A stretch of DNA of 22,974 bases from Beroe ovata (GCA_946803715.1 CAMPET010000034.1:393276-416249); one strand, 5' to 3'. Numbered from the stretch's first letter, positions 1 to 10,308 are shown. Numbers and translations: made by a program. The notes: a model not told the origin generated them from the letters alone.

Positions 1-64
1 ACACACACACACCCACTCACACACACAAACACACACACACACACATACACACACACACACACAC
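1..64. repeat. (AC)n microsatellite
   Basis: An AC dinucleotide run with a few interruptions (acccactc, acaaac, acatac) fills the left edge. No coding content is seen. It is a simple-sequence repeat typical of animal intergenic or intronic DNA, and the window probably starts inside a longer run. Confidence 0.95.
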
Positions 65-329
65 AAAATCATCCATTGGGACCAATTTCTCCATAATAAA
101 TTTAGTTGAATGACGGCAATAGAATCACGTGGATTTTAGTACGTTGATAGGCGGAAGGGGATAGAATCACTCCAAGTCTACAATTACTTTTATCGAGATG
201 TGTCCCACTGAAGAATTGCAAGATAGAGATGGTTTTGTCACGAATCACATAGGATATTAGGATGCCTATTTCCGGGTGGTCTCAGTCCATAAGGTTATCT
301 GGGATATGATCTTGTAACCAGGATTACAT

Positions 330-1423
330 TTTTCAGCGATTTACCGATATGATAGCTCAAAAATAACCCCAGAATTGAATTCTACGTCAAAAAATAGGCA
401 GGGAGCACTCGTTTTCAGAACGTCTTCTGAGAAAATTGATTTGGTCGCATTTTGGTGTGCCCCATTGATTTTCATGTTTTTGCAGTTTCTGTTACCAAGG
501 GCTTGAAGTCGTGATTTGGGCGTGGTTTCGTGGCAAGCATGAACTCTGCAAGTTGTCTGAGAGTAGGAGAGATGGTTAGGAGCAAAATAAGTTCTTTATC
601 TGCCACTTAAGTCGCCGTAACAAACCATCAAAATCGTGGCAGCGAAGTGTGGTATTCACTCATCTACCCCTACGATCCAAAATACGGGAAAAACTTTTTG
701 TCCAATTTTCTGCAAATATTATCGTTTTCTATGTATTTTTGGACGCTGAATCGATTCCCGGTCGAATTTCGGCCCTATCTTGCTTCCCTTATGAGGTGTC
801 TGTCATGTGACTTCAGTACTCACATCTTAGGAAGAATGAGAGATTTCACCTGTATCCCAATGAGTTAGCTTGAAAACTCCTCCAGATTCGAATTCTACGT
901 CGAAAAGTAGGCTGGGAACACCTATTTCTAGTATGTTTTCTGCAAAATTAAACCGGCCGTTTTTTGGTGTGTCCCATTGATTTTCGCGTTTTTGTAGTGT
1001 TTGCTTCCCAGGGGAGAGAAATCGTTATTTGGGCGTGGTTTCACGGCAAGTATGAACTCTACATGATCGTAACGAGTGTTGATATTTGTAGTGTGAAAGT
1101 AGGACAGATGATTTGGTGGAAAATTAGTGTCGTGAGTGCCGGTAAAGACTCTATAAGAGACCTTAAAAAATGGAGTAAAAAAGTGTGGAGTCATTCACTA
1201 ATATTTCAACCGATACTTTGATCAGAAATTCGCAGAAAAATTTTTATCCCACATTCAAGCAAATAACATTGTTTCCTACGTATTTTTGGACGCTGGATCG
1301 ATCCCTGATGGAATTTTGGACCTATCTCGCTTCCCTGATGAACTGTTCGTCATTTGACTTCGAACCTTACATTTGAGAAGAAATTAAAATTTTGTCCAAT
1401 TTCCCGATGAGCTAGCCCCGAAA
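330..1423. repeat. Tandem ~520-bp repeat, copies A and B
   Basis: Two head-to-tail copies of one unit are visible. The landmark word gaattctacgtc with flanking aaaataggc occurs near 377 and again near 893, a period of about 516 bp. Other landmarks recur in the same order: tttggtgtg-cccattgatttt, tttgggcgtggttt, the tgtatttttggacgctg word followed by atcgat, and a terminal gatgagctagc. The copies differ at roughly 15-25% of bases by eye. The array is cut by the scaffold gap at 1424, so its position next to the cadherin exon is not proven. More copies lie at 2965-4250. Short open frames exist on both strands, but no known transposase or reverse transcriptase motif was seen. Confidence 0.85.
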
Positions 1424-1424
1424 N

Positions 1425-2452
1425 GAAGATCTAGCTTCAATTATTGTGAATGTGGAAGATGTCAACGATGAGCCTCCCATGTTCGAATATGATAGGTTTG
1501 ATGATAGTCATAGCTGCACTAACCGTTACAAACATTACTGCTGTTCGCATCACTGTGTCTTGACACTAATCCCCCCTGACACCAACTCCCCTTCATACCA
1601 CTTTTCCTCTTGACACCACCCTTATTGGTCCAGGTACAACTTGACTGCATATGCGGGGGATGATGATGGGACGATTATCAAGGTTATCAAAGCAGTGGAT
1701 CCAGATAGCACCGACTCAGGAAAAGTGAGATTTAATTGAGAACTTGATTGTAAAAGTATGATTTTAAGGAGATGATAGTTTGTGGATTTTAACTGATTGA
1801 CTGATGAATGAAGCCTCCGAAAACGATTTTTTGAGTTGATGGAGGATAAAATTAGACCACTAACACTAACTAACTAAATTAGACTACTAACACTTTAGAG
1901 GGATGAAAAAGCTCACACACATAATATTATTTTCTATTCAGACATATCTTCTAACCGAGATTCGATCCCAGGTCACGTATCGATTACTGACGGGTAATCA
2001 GGATCTGTTCAAGTTGGTGTCAACTCCTACTGGAGCAGAGATACGCAAGAATGGTAGGATATCTTAGCATTCATCGAGTGATCGAGGAACATGAAAAAAA
2101 CTCATGAACATGAAAATATTTCGAATTCTTTACGTAGTTGATTGAAACCGACTGTCACCATGAGTTAACTACTCCTTCGAGAACAGTGTTCATGATATTC
2201 CTTATTTTGCTATAAAGCTATAAGTTCCCAGATGGATTCCTCCCATGGATTCCCTCCTCTGAATCGAATAGTTACCGCGGTATAGTAACTATAAAAAATC
2301 ATAATAATAACTATTGTATCAGCTATTGTGTAGTTACCATAGAAACAACTCCACACACTTCTCCAGGTGATTTAGAGTATCTTGTTGGTAACCACGTGAA
2401 ACTCGTGTTAGAGGCTCAGGATGACAACGAGGATGCCTTCAATGGAGATCAG
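1425..2452 (+). other. Membrane-proximal EC repeat of the cadherin (exons 1-4)
   Basis: Four short exons encode one complete EC repeat plus the linker of the previous one. The order matches the family: DVNDEPPMF linker (1458-1484), a strand region with YNLTAYAGDDDGT, the AVDPDS calcium motif (1692-1709), then VTYRLLTGNQDLFKL and KLVLEAQDDNEDAFNGDQ. The last motif stands where family members have the L-x-V-x-A-x-D strand, but no DxNDxxPxF linker follows, as expected for the repeat next to the membrane. Intron 1 (1496-1633) and intron 4 contain TTGACACCAC words. The exon 1 donor (AG/gtttga) is weak, but both frame and phase support it. Confidence 0.88.
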
Positions 2453-5400
2453 GTATTGACACCACCACCACGTCTCATACAAGCGCTGTTGTTGACGATA
2501 GTATCTGAGATTGACACCACTTTTCTGCCCCTCATTCAGCTGCGGTTTATCGACCATATTAACTTAATTTTGCAGACTTTCTCGCCGCATCAAACCCATC
2601 CCCGTATATAGTATTTTATTCTATCATCATACATCCTTCATAATCTAATGAATATAGTTTACATACTTAATGACTCACGAAGGTACGTTTTTTCTCAGCC
2701 GCAAAGGATCTCTGAATGAATTATTTTTTCTGAATGATCTCCACCTCTTAGAGTGTTCTTTGTTCGACTCAACCACGATGAATAGTCATTCTGTTAAAGA
2801 AGGGGGGAGAAAGAAAATACTCTCTTTGAATAAATCATTCTCTATACGTATGGTTGATGCATCATGTGGTTGATGCATCACATATTCAGGAATACTATTC
2901 ACGTGATTATACCCTGGATAGAATAATTGGGCCGGAACAAAAAACAGTCGTTTATGAAGATTGATTCTAGTGTATTTTGGACGCTGAAGCGCTCTGATAG
3001 AATATTGGCCCTATTCAGCTGTTTGTAATATGAGAACCTACCATCTGAGAAGAAAATGGAATTTTCAACGATTTCCCGATGAGCTAGCTCTTAAACTCCT
3101 CCGGATTCGAATTCTACGTCAAAAAATAGGCCAGGAACACTATTTTCCAGTATGTTTACTGAAAAAATGCTTTTAGCCATATTTTGGTGTCATTGATTTT
3201 CGCGTTTTTGTACTGTTTGCTTCCCAGGGGAGAGAAATCGTCATTTGGGCGTGGTTTCACGGCAATTCTGAACCCTACATCATCGTAACGAGGGTTGATA
3301 TTTGTAGTGTGATAGTAGNTTTTTTCTCAGCCGCAAAGGATCTCTGAATGAATTATTTTTTCTGAATGATCTCCACCTCTTAGAGTGTTCTTTGTTCGAC
3401 TCAACCACGATGAATAGTCATTCTGTTAAAGAAGGGGGGAGAAAGAAAATACTCTCTTTGAATAAATCATTCTCTATACGTATGGTTGATGCATCATGTG
3501 GTTGATGCATCACATATTCAGGAATACTATTCACGTGATTATACCCTGGATAGAATAATTGGGCCGGAACAAAAAACAGTCGTTTATGAAGATTGATTCT
3601 AGTGTATTTTGGACGCTGAAGCGCTCTGATAGAATATTGGCCCTATTCAGCTGTTTGTAATATGAGAACCTACCATCTGAGAAGAAAATGGAATTTTCAA
3701 CGATTTCCCGATGAGCTAGCTCTTAAACTCCTCCGGATTCGAATTCTACGTCAAAAAATAGGCCAGGAACACTATTTTCCAGTATGTTTACTGAAAAAAT
3801 GCTTATAGCCATATTTTGGTGTCATTGATTTTCGCGTTTTTGTACTGTTTGCTTCCCAGGGGAGAGAAATCGTCATTTGGGCGTGGTTTCACGGCAATTC
3901 TGAACCCTACATCATCGTAACGAGGGTTTATATTTGTAGTGTGATAGTAGGAGAGATGATTTGGTGGAAAACAAGTGTCATAAGTGCCGGTTAAGACTTT
4001 TTTAGAGGCCTTCGAAAATGAAGTAGAAAAGTGTGGAGTCATTCACTTCAATTTCTACCGATAGTCTGGTCAGAAATTCGAAGAAAAATTTTTGTGGCAT
4101 TTTCATGCAAATACTATCGATTCCCATGTATTTTTGGACGCTGAATCGATTCCCGATCGAATTTTGGCCCTATCTCGCTCCCCTGTTTATTAATCGTGAC
4201 ATCAATCCTCACAGCTGAGATCAAAATGTTATTTTCATCTCATGACTGATGAGCAAGATCCCGATTAGGATTCATCCTAGTTTCTCATTATGTTGAATCA
4301 TTATGAAACATCAAACAGTTGTAAAAATAAATCCACACCTTGAATTCTCGAGCACATCCAATTTAAGGATAATCAAAGATATTTCAGACTACTCTCTGGA
4401 TTGCTGTGGAGGCGGGCGTTGGGCCTGGGTTTTACGAGGGAGCTGTCTCTGATAAGAGCTGGTTCGATCGATACCTAATCTACGTCATCGGTGAGTGTTG
4501 CTGTAGCAACAATATCAAATGTTGCTCTTTATACCATGTTGCTATTCACACTCAACAACGTGTTTATTTCAGTTGCCATAGTAGCGCTGTGTCTTATGGT
4601 GATAGTTGCTATAGTGATGGTGTGTAACCGGGCTAACAAGCAACACCGCGCCCAATACGCCTCCACCAAGCTGCCACCGTACGATGGATTTGAGTACGGC
4701 GACCTTGACGAGCAATACGGACTTGAACCAGATACGGTCAAAGCGTACAATATCGACGGAGGTAATTAGCTGTTAATTGGAGGCTAATTAGCATAAAAGA
4801 AGTGTCAATGAGTTGAAAATTGTCGCCTCTCGTTTGATATTCCCTTCTGAATCGGGAAATACTTGGAGACTTCGGAAACTTGCCTCATCCAAATCAGTGT
4901 TCATTGTTCGGGAACCGATCTTGTGGAATCGTATTTCAGTTGAGATTATTTCATGACCCTACCTCCCTACCAGGGGGTGAGAGTGACAGGTTGTCTGCAT
5001 TTGAAGCTCTGACAAGTCAGTTGCAGTCACTACAACATGACTACTTGGCGGATAAAGGATATAACGGGTTAGCAGTGATTTCATTGGGCGTCATCATCGA
5101 TTTAGAGTGAACTCGGGAACATATGTCTCACTAAACTCTTATATACTTATATGACCTTAACTATTATATGAACAATATTATTTTTACGTGATTGAGGAAA
5201 AAATCTAGACGCTTCCAAATCTGAACTCCTCTCCTTTCGCAGTAACGGTTACTATGGTAACGGTTACCCCGACAAGAAGTGTATTGTGGACAGTGACGGT
5301 TACTTCTCGCTGAGTGATCCTGCATTTACCGACCCAGCGTTTATTGAACCGGCTGATAAATGTGGAGGAGATCTTCCCTCCACCCATGAAGGTAACTTTT

Positions 5401-6491
5401 ACCCGTCACTTCCCCCCTTTTCGCGCTTGAGGTCCCCTCCCACGCGTTATTCCCCTCATTCTCACGCGTGACTCCCCTCATTCTCACGCGTTATTCCCCT
5501 CCTTCCCACGCGTTATTCCCCTCCTTCCCACGCGTGATTCCCCTCAGTTGGAGGAAGCGGTACACTGAAGAGTCTCCTGACCTCCCAAAACATCTACACA
5601 AACATGTCACACCCGGTCAAGTGTGACACAAAGTACGGACTGCCCCTCTCGCCTCCCGCACCAGGACACTATGTGAATGGGGGTCGGGTGACGTCATCGG
5701 GTGATGATGGGGCGAGTGATGCTGACATCGCCGGTTAGTACATGGTCACTCCCCATTCTACTATTCCAGAGCGGAGTGAGTGGTCTCGAGTAGAGAAAGC
5801 ATAATCCTGGATGAGCCTAGTTCAATTGTTCGTGACCTATTTAAAAAGCTATGAAAGTAATTCTAAACAATGTCCGACAGCAGATTTTGTGCGGTGTCTG
5901 CCACCGACTTCAGATCACAACTTCCACCCGCTGAGTGACAGAGACGACCCCTCCCCTCCTCCCCCTCCCCCCGAGCAGTCGGATAGCCCGTGAGTATTGG
6001 GGTTGTCTTAGCAACGGGGTCGTTGTCATAGCAACAATGGTTGTTATGAAAAGTAACAACTGTTGTTGTTTGCTTGGTTGTCATATGGTATGGTTGTATG
6101 GTTGTTCGTATGGTTGTCATAAACCTCAACACTGACCAGTGGTTGTAACGACCCCAGATTGCCTGCCCACCGGGACGTTATGTCACCGCCCCCACCTCCG
6201 GACGACCACACTCTCGACCACGGTGACCACGCCCACTTTGTTGCCGACCCCAACGCCAGTCTCTCCTCCCTCCTGTCCTCACATCCGCCCAGTGAAATAT
6301 CCCGACTCCCTACCTCCCTCATGACACCAAACCAAGATGAACTTCTGTTTGACGATCACCAGCACCTGCTGGGTGATCATCAGTCACGTGATAACGTGAC
6401 GTCACGTGATAACCACGCCGCGTTACCGCGTGATAACCACCTTAGGACTGACGCAATTTCCATTAACAGTGATCACTCCGCAGACATATAG
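1425..6491 (+). CDS. Cadherin, 3' part of gene (11 exons, 5' end missing)
   Basis: Single-pass cell-surface adhesion protein of the cadherin superfamily; 496 residues are visible. Exons: 1425-1495, 1634-1724, 1942-2053, 2367-2452, 4388-4490, 4573-4761, 4974-5067, 5243-5391, 5548-5733, 5914-5989 (or from 5884, same frame) and 6158-6491, with TAG at 6489. All ten junctions are GT/AG and phase-consistent (2,0,1,0,1,1,2,1,1,2). Visible residues 12-20 read DVNDEPPMF, the calcium-binding linker between EC repeats. Residues 44-49 (AVDPDS) and the VTYRLL stretch belong to the last EC repeat, and a membrane helix lies at about 149-172. No EGF or LamG module sits between the last EC and the membrane, unlike Fat, Celsr or most invertebrate classical cadherins. 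The 5' exons lie beyond the gap at 1424. The cadherin family is certain; the subfamily is not. Confidence 0.92.
2688..3950. repeat. Nearly exact 631-bp direct duplication across a scaffold gap
   Basis: Bases 2688-3318 are repeated as 3320-3950 with an offset of 632. I found only a couple of mismatches (gcttttagcc against gcttatagcc, and ggttgata against ggtttata). The single n at 3319 lies exactly at the junction. After 3950 the sequence continues through the 520-bp unit (ggagagatgattt), which is what the truncated first copy should have continued into. The simplest reading is that two contigs or haplotigs overlap and were scaffolded in series, not a biological duplication. Confidence 0.9.
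2965..4250. repeat. Further ~520-bp repeat copies inside the cadherin intron
   Basis: Unit landmarks recur in the same orientation as in 330-1423: the tail of one unit at about 2970-3088, most of another at 3089-3318 up to the gap, their duplicates at about 3600-3720, and a nearly full unit at about 3721-4240. Words conserved with the upstream copies include gaattctacgtc, attgattttcgcgttttt, gcttcccaggggagagaaat, cgtggtttcacggcaa and gtgtggagtcattcact. The array therefore lies on both sides of the EC exons. Confidence 0.8.
4388..4761 (+). other. Cadherin membrane-proximal stalk and transmembrane helix (exons 5-6)
   Basis: Exon 5 (4388-4490) encodes a 34-residue stalk ending SWFDRYLIYVI, and exon 6 (4573-4761) continues VAIVALCLMVIVAIVMVC and then NRANKQHR. 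About 24 uncharged residues are followed by a basic stop-transfer cluster, giving a type I topology. Exon 6 continues into the cytoplasm with KLPPYDGFEYGDLDEQYG; LPPY fits an LPxY-type WW ligand. The last codons, AYNIDG, join exon 7 to form a DGGGESD motif. The intron between the two exons is only 82 bp and opens near a palindrome-like GTTGCTGTAGCAAC (4497-4510). Confidence 0.88.
4974..6491 (+). other. Cadherin cytoplasmic tail (exons 7-11)
   Basis: The tail starts in exon 6 and runs to the TAG at 6489, about 324 residues in all. Exon 7 restores GGGESDRLSAFEALTSQLQSL across the junction. Exon 8 is Tyr/Gly-rich (YNGNGYYGNGY), and exon 9 is Gly/Ser/Pro-rich. Exons 10 and 11 carry poly-Pro runs (SPPPPPPEQ, SPPPPPDD), possible SH3, WW or EVH1 ligands. 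Exon 11 contains DPNASLSSLLSS (6249-6284) and SRDN repeats (QSRDNVTSRDNH), and ends HSADI. GGGE and SLSSL resemble the p120-catenin and beta-catenin binding signatures of classical cadherins, but the surrounding residues are diverged. Introns are 169-212 bp. Confidence 0.85.
5443..5547. repeat. 22-bp ACGCGT minisatellite ending in a splice acceptor
   Basis: About five units of 20-22 bp, each with cacgcgt followed by tattcccctc or gattcccctc and a cattct or cttccc spacer, fill the second half of the 156-bp intron between cadherin exons 8 and 9. The last unit ends gattcccctcag, so the repeat supplies the polypyrimidine tract and the AG of the exon 9 acceptor. ACGCGT occurs in every unit. Confidence 0.85.
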
Positions 6492-7289
6492 CTGTCGGAG
6501 TTGAACATATTGGCGGAGAAAGAGACTTCTGCCAATCTACGCCGTGTTGTTTGATACAATAACATTATGTTTTCAGTTGGAGAAAAAGGAACGAGTGTGT
6601 AAATATGTGTGTGTCACGAGACTAAGTTGATGAAATGTCACCAAATTTATATATATTTTATTTCGTTTAATTCTCACCTCAATAATAATATCGCTTGATT
6701 ATGACAGTTGCACGAATTATGCATAAAAATCCGTTTGGAATATGAGCGAGAAACTTGGAGTGAATGAGCGCGTTCGAGTTTGTTTGAACTTTAGCTCAAA
6801 ATGAAGCATGAACTGAACTTCACTGCCGTGCTCTTTTTGCTGTTTTTAATTAACATAATTAGCGCTGTTAGTTCAAAAACTGAGAAAGATCGGTCTTGGT
6901 GTTTCTGATGTTTTGAGTGTTACAAAATTGAGAAACTTGCCGTAAGTTTAGGCTCACTTTTTTGAATTTTATTCGCTGTAAGAAATTTTCCTTGACGTTA
7001 ATGAAGAACCAAACGTGCTATTGATCATAAACCTGATTTTCCGTTCACGATTTGTTATAATAAAGATGGTAGCAATTCACAATAATATTCGTCACGCTAT
7101 CAAAATATTTGTTATCACAATATACCCAGTTTATTTTTCAGTAAGTTGTTTGAAATATCTTCCTGTCTATGCTCAAACCAAACACCCGTGCTAAATAATC
7201 AGAGTCAGCTCGGTGACTCCAAAAGTCCTTACTCCATAGCTGATTCGATCAACTATTGTGTCACACTTTGGGACACTGCACCGTGAGAA
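6492..7289 (+). other. Cadherin 3' flank / probable 3' UTR
   Basis: AT-rich sequence follows the TAG, with no open frame that I can support. A canonical AATAAA stands at 7059-7064, about 570 bp after the stop, followed by TG- and AT-rich sequence. It is the nearest canonical polyadenylation signal I found for the cadherin transcript. An earlier alternative (acaataacatt near 6558) is not canonical. Confidence 0.45.
7059..7064 (+). terminator. Candidate poly(A) signal for the cadherin gene
   Basis: AATAAA hexamer in the 3' flank of the cadherin gene, the first canonical copy after its stop codon. The assignment rests on position only, and the hexamer is common by chance in AT-rich DNA. Confidence 0.35.
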
Positions 7290-7900
7290 TGAACTGAAAT
7301 GGAGCGCGCGGATCATCGAAAATTGAAGACGCGCGTACGTACGTACGCATTCAAAAATTTGAAGAAATTAGTTGAGGTGTTCGACGCTCCGAGCATTCAT
7401 GCAGTTTTGTCTGTCGATGGTGGTCCTTATCGAGGTTTTTATTTTACTTCGCGGCGAGGGCTCGTGTCAGCTGGGCTTAAAACCGCCAGGTCAATCAAGT
7501 TCAATTACCTTGGCGGGGTTTTCCTACCTATACTGTCTGTGCACACGTTGCGCACCCCTGTTCTACTCACTCTCAGTGAACTGAAAAGTCGTAGAAAGCA
7601 CGGAGACGCGCAGCGCGCGCGGAGTATTTGGGTCAAGCAGCGCGGGAACAATACTGTCGGTGCGCCGCACAATCAAAATTGTGTTTAACGGTAAATGTCA
7701 AACACAATAATATAAATCCCGTCTGGTGTCAGAGAATAATTTTGCGCCGCGCGCATTCAAAAAAATTCTCTCCAGGGTATGACGGTATGTCAAAGATCGA
7801 CTAAAAAATATTTTCCCAACACTTTAGAGCTAGTAGCAACTATAAAGCTTACCAGAGAATCCACAGTGCGGCGCGCGTCAGAATCCGAGTTTGCATTCTG
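7290..7900. promoter_or_regulatory. CpG-rich patch, possible promoter
   Basis: This stretch is conspicuously richer in CpG than its AT-rich neighbours: gcgcgcgtacgtacgtacgc near 7331, gacgcgcagcgcgcgcgg near 7605, gcgccgcgcgc near 7745 and gcggcgcgcgtc near 7868. It lies between the cadherin 3' flank and the 9473 gene. A 129-codon open frame (7299-7688) lies inside it, but its composition follows the CpG bias and it has no recognisable domain. A CpG-island promoter of an unseen first exon is an inference. Confidence 0.3.
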
Positions 7901-9472
7901 ATGAATAGAATTTTTTTGTCCAGTTTTTTGACAGAAATTAATTCTGAGTGCTTAGCAAATATAAATTCTCAATTAGGTTATTGTAAAAGATCATGACTTG
8001 CATCTGTACAATGTATATCGAAGAGTTGTTCAAATTCTTGTTTTCCTTTCATCATGTGAACTCTAGAGAATCTGGAAAACTTGCTATGATATCATATCTT
8101 GATACATTCGCAGTGGTTAGTATATTGATAGACATATGCACACTTGGTATTGCAGGTGTCACTGTTGGCAGTAATTGTTATATTTTTAAGCAAACACATG
8201 GGGGTGTAAGCAAATCTGGAGTGCCCAATATGCTCAGTCTGTCTGATCAATACCAAGAATTTATTATCAGTGTGCAAGTCAAACTGTTGTTTTACTTAGG
8301 TCCTACACCATCTCCTTATAAGTAATATGAATAATCTTAAATAATTCATTAGCCCAATTGGTGACTGGTGAGTTCATGGATATGACTAATAAGATCGATT
8401 AAGTTTACCCCATTGAAAGTTAAGTGTTATTCTGAGCTGAAGAAATACCACTGTAGTTCATTTCTTCATGTGTTAATCTTCATCAAATTTTATAGGGATG
8501 GAATAAATCTTATGAAAGATTGAATAGCAAAGACTTGCTGTGTATGACTGGCAAAGAGTAGTCAACCCATGCTTGGAAAGGTAAACAATGAATGAAAAAG
8601 TCTCACACTCTCTCACACTCAGTATTTTGCTATGTTTGCAGTATACCCATACACCTCTATAGATAAGACTTTGGATTACTTAATTTGGTGTGAAAGTGCT
8701 AAAAGCTTATCTAGTGTGTGCAGTCTATAGAAATAGATACAATACAGATTTGAAGGTTGTATCAACACATTGATCCAAATTTAGCTTGGTAAAGTAGTCC
8801 TGAACATACCTTGCTCTGATTTCAATCCTCCCTGCACTCCCTTATTTGGTGAAATTACTAACAAGCAGATTCTTTCACAGAGCACTTTTTCGATGGTTGA
8901 AAATTCACCTTATGTGGTAAAAGTGCTGCACACTCTGTCATCCTGTCAATTATCATTACCCCCACCAACCCTCTGATTTGTTCAACTGGTAAATCTGCTA
9001 ACTCAGCCAGGTGACATTTGTGCTAAAGTCTGTCACATACTCCAGACTTATAAGGCATGATTTTGGGATCCTGTTGAATTGCTCTATTATATAGCTAGAG
9101 GGAGAGAGAGAGAGTTGTAATCACAGGGAACAACTTTGATTCTGTCACCCACTGCAGGTCTTAAATAGTTCATTAGAAATGGAATTGAACTCCGTTTCAT
9201 ATGTATGCCCCCAGAGCTCACCCAATCTTCTTGTTCAATCAGTATAACATATAATGATTTAATCAAATTTGGTAGTGAGCATACTTAATCGATTGAACTT
9301 TGAATGCTCCTCCAATAAAATGCCTATGATCTGTTTATGGTAATTTTGAAGTTCTATAACTTCATTTCATAGTTGATATTTCGTGGGAATTGATTTCTGT
9401 GAGTTCATTTCTCTCGATTTGCATTTCTATTCCTTGCTCCCCTTCACTCAAATTAGTGTAAATCTAGATATT
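7901..9472. other. Long stretch without a supported gene
   Basis: AT-rich sequence. A 110-codon ATG frame at 7993-8325 has a hydrophobic centre but no domain, no splice context and low-complexity composition, so I do not call it. A short (GA)n run lies near 9100. From 9396 to 9457 there is a strong pyrimidine-rich tract ending in an AG at 9456-9457, 15 bases before the ATG of the next gene. This looks like a splice acceptor, for a 5'-UTR intron or a trans-spliced leader. Confidence 0.5.
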
Positions 9473-10075
9473 ATGAAGAGCAGAACATTTGCTTCCCAAT
9501 TTCGTCGAACTCCTTCCCCGTCCAGCAAAAACATTTCCTTTGCCGGGACAATGTCGTTCATCACTGCCCAGACACACAGACTTCAAGACATATACTTGCT
9601 CAAAAACATGATTGAATACCATGTCGAAAACAATGAAGACTTCTGGAAAGAGCCGTATAAAATGTTCCTGAAAGAGCTGGCTTCTGCTAAAGGGATCAAG
9701 GAAACTGATAAGAAGTGCCTGGGATCTGAAAGTGAAGATTTCAAGGAACAGATATCACCGAATTCTCTCCTTGCGGGGATCAGACAGAAACGACCTCGGA
9801 TTCTTGATGAGAAGAGATTTTCCATCATGCAGACCTCAGTTAGCTCGTTTGATCTGACAGCGCCCCTGAAATCACCACGACTTGCAACGGAAGGACTCTG
9901 CCAGGAGTGTGTAAACAAAACGAGTGGTAGCTCGTTGAGAAGTGCCTTCAGTAACTTAAGTAGCAAGAGCACTGAGGAGAGGAATAAGAAGAAGAAGAAG
10001 AAGAGGCAGAGTAAACGACGGTCAAGGACGAAAATCTTCCGTTTTAGTTCCCTTGATCAGGTGATTGATAGTTAA
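9473..10075 (+). CDS. Unrecognised basic protein with C-terminal nuclear-type basic cluster
   Basis: An open frame of 200 residues from ATG 9473 to TAA 10073; the frame is open upstream but has no earlier ATG. Residues about 10-20 are Ser/Pro-rich. A predicted helical stretch follows (HRLQDIYLLKNMIEYHVENN, then FWKEPYKMFLKEL). The middle is polar, with SP/KSP sites. The end is a long Lys/Arg cluster (about residues 175-190) resembling a nuclear localisation signal, then FRFSSLDQVIDS. I recognise no family. A donor-like CAG/gtgatt at 10057/10058 would replace the last four codons and join in phase 0 to the exon at 11520, so this may be the first coding exon of that gene. The 3' third is duplicated, truncated, at 10598-10812. 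Confidence 0.6.
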   Translation: MKSRTFASQFRRTPSPSSKNISFAGTMSFITAQTHRLQDIYLLKNMIEYHVENNEDFWKEPYKMFLKELASAKGIKETDKKCLGSESEDFKEQISPNSLLAGIRQKRPRILDEKRFSIMQTSVSSFDLTAPLKSPRLATEGLCQECVNKTSGSSLRSAFSNLSSKSTEERNKKKKKKRQSKRRSRTKIFRFSSLDQVIDS

Positions 10076-10308
10076 GAAATTTTCATCTGATCGATTGTGA
10101 GTGTTAGGGAGACTAGTTCATTTCCTACCTAAGTTCAAGTTCATATCCTACGTAGTAGAGTATTATATCTCCTTTCCTTTATCTTAAGCAATGAATTTTG
10201 TTCTGTTCTGGTCCACCTGGTTAAAGTTTATCCATATGGACCATCTGGTTAAAGTTCAACCATATGGACCATCTGGTTAAAGTTTAACCATATGGACCAG
10301 AACAAAAT

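Larger units (their letters stand above)
2453..4387 (+). other. Large cadherin intron filled by repeats
   Basis: This 1.9-kb intron lies between the last EC exon and the exon leading into the membrane helix; both flanking phases are 0. It opens with TTGACACCAC words (2457-2525). It then holds unique AT-rich DNA, part of the 520-bp repeat, a scaffold gap at 3319 and a nearly exact second copy of 2688-3318. Removing that copy shortens the intron to about 1.3 kb. Open frames here (2396-2611, 2670-2873 and others) are read-through or shadows with no recognisable content. Confidence 0.75.

Noticed and set aside
5863-6322. Minus-strand open frames over the cadherin tail
   Set aside because: They are complements of Pro- and His-rich coding exons on the plus strand and cross intron boundaries.
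7299-7688. 129-codon ATG frame in the CpG-rich patch
   Set aside because: No domain, no splice context, and composition explained by the CpG bias; overlapping frames are open too.
7993-8325. 110-codon ATG frame with a hydrophobic segment
   Set aside because: AT-rich composition gives hydrophobic residues by chance; no acceptor, donor or recognisable family.
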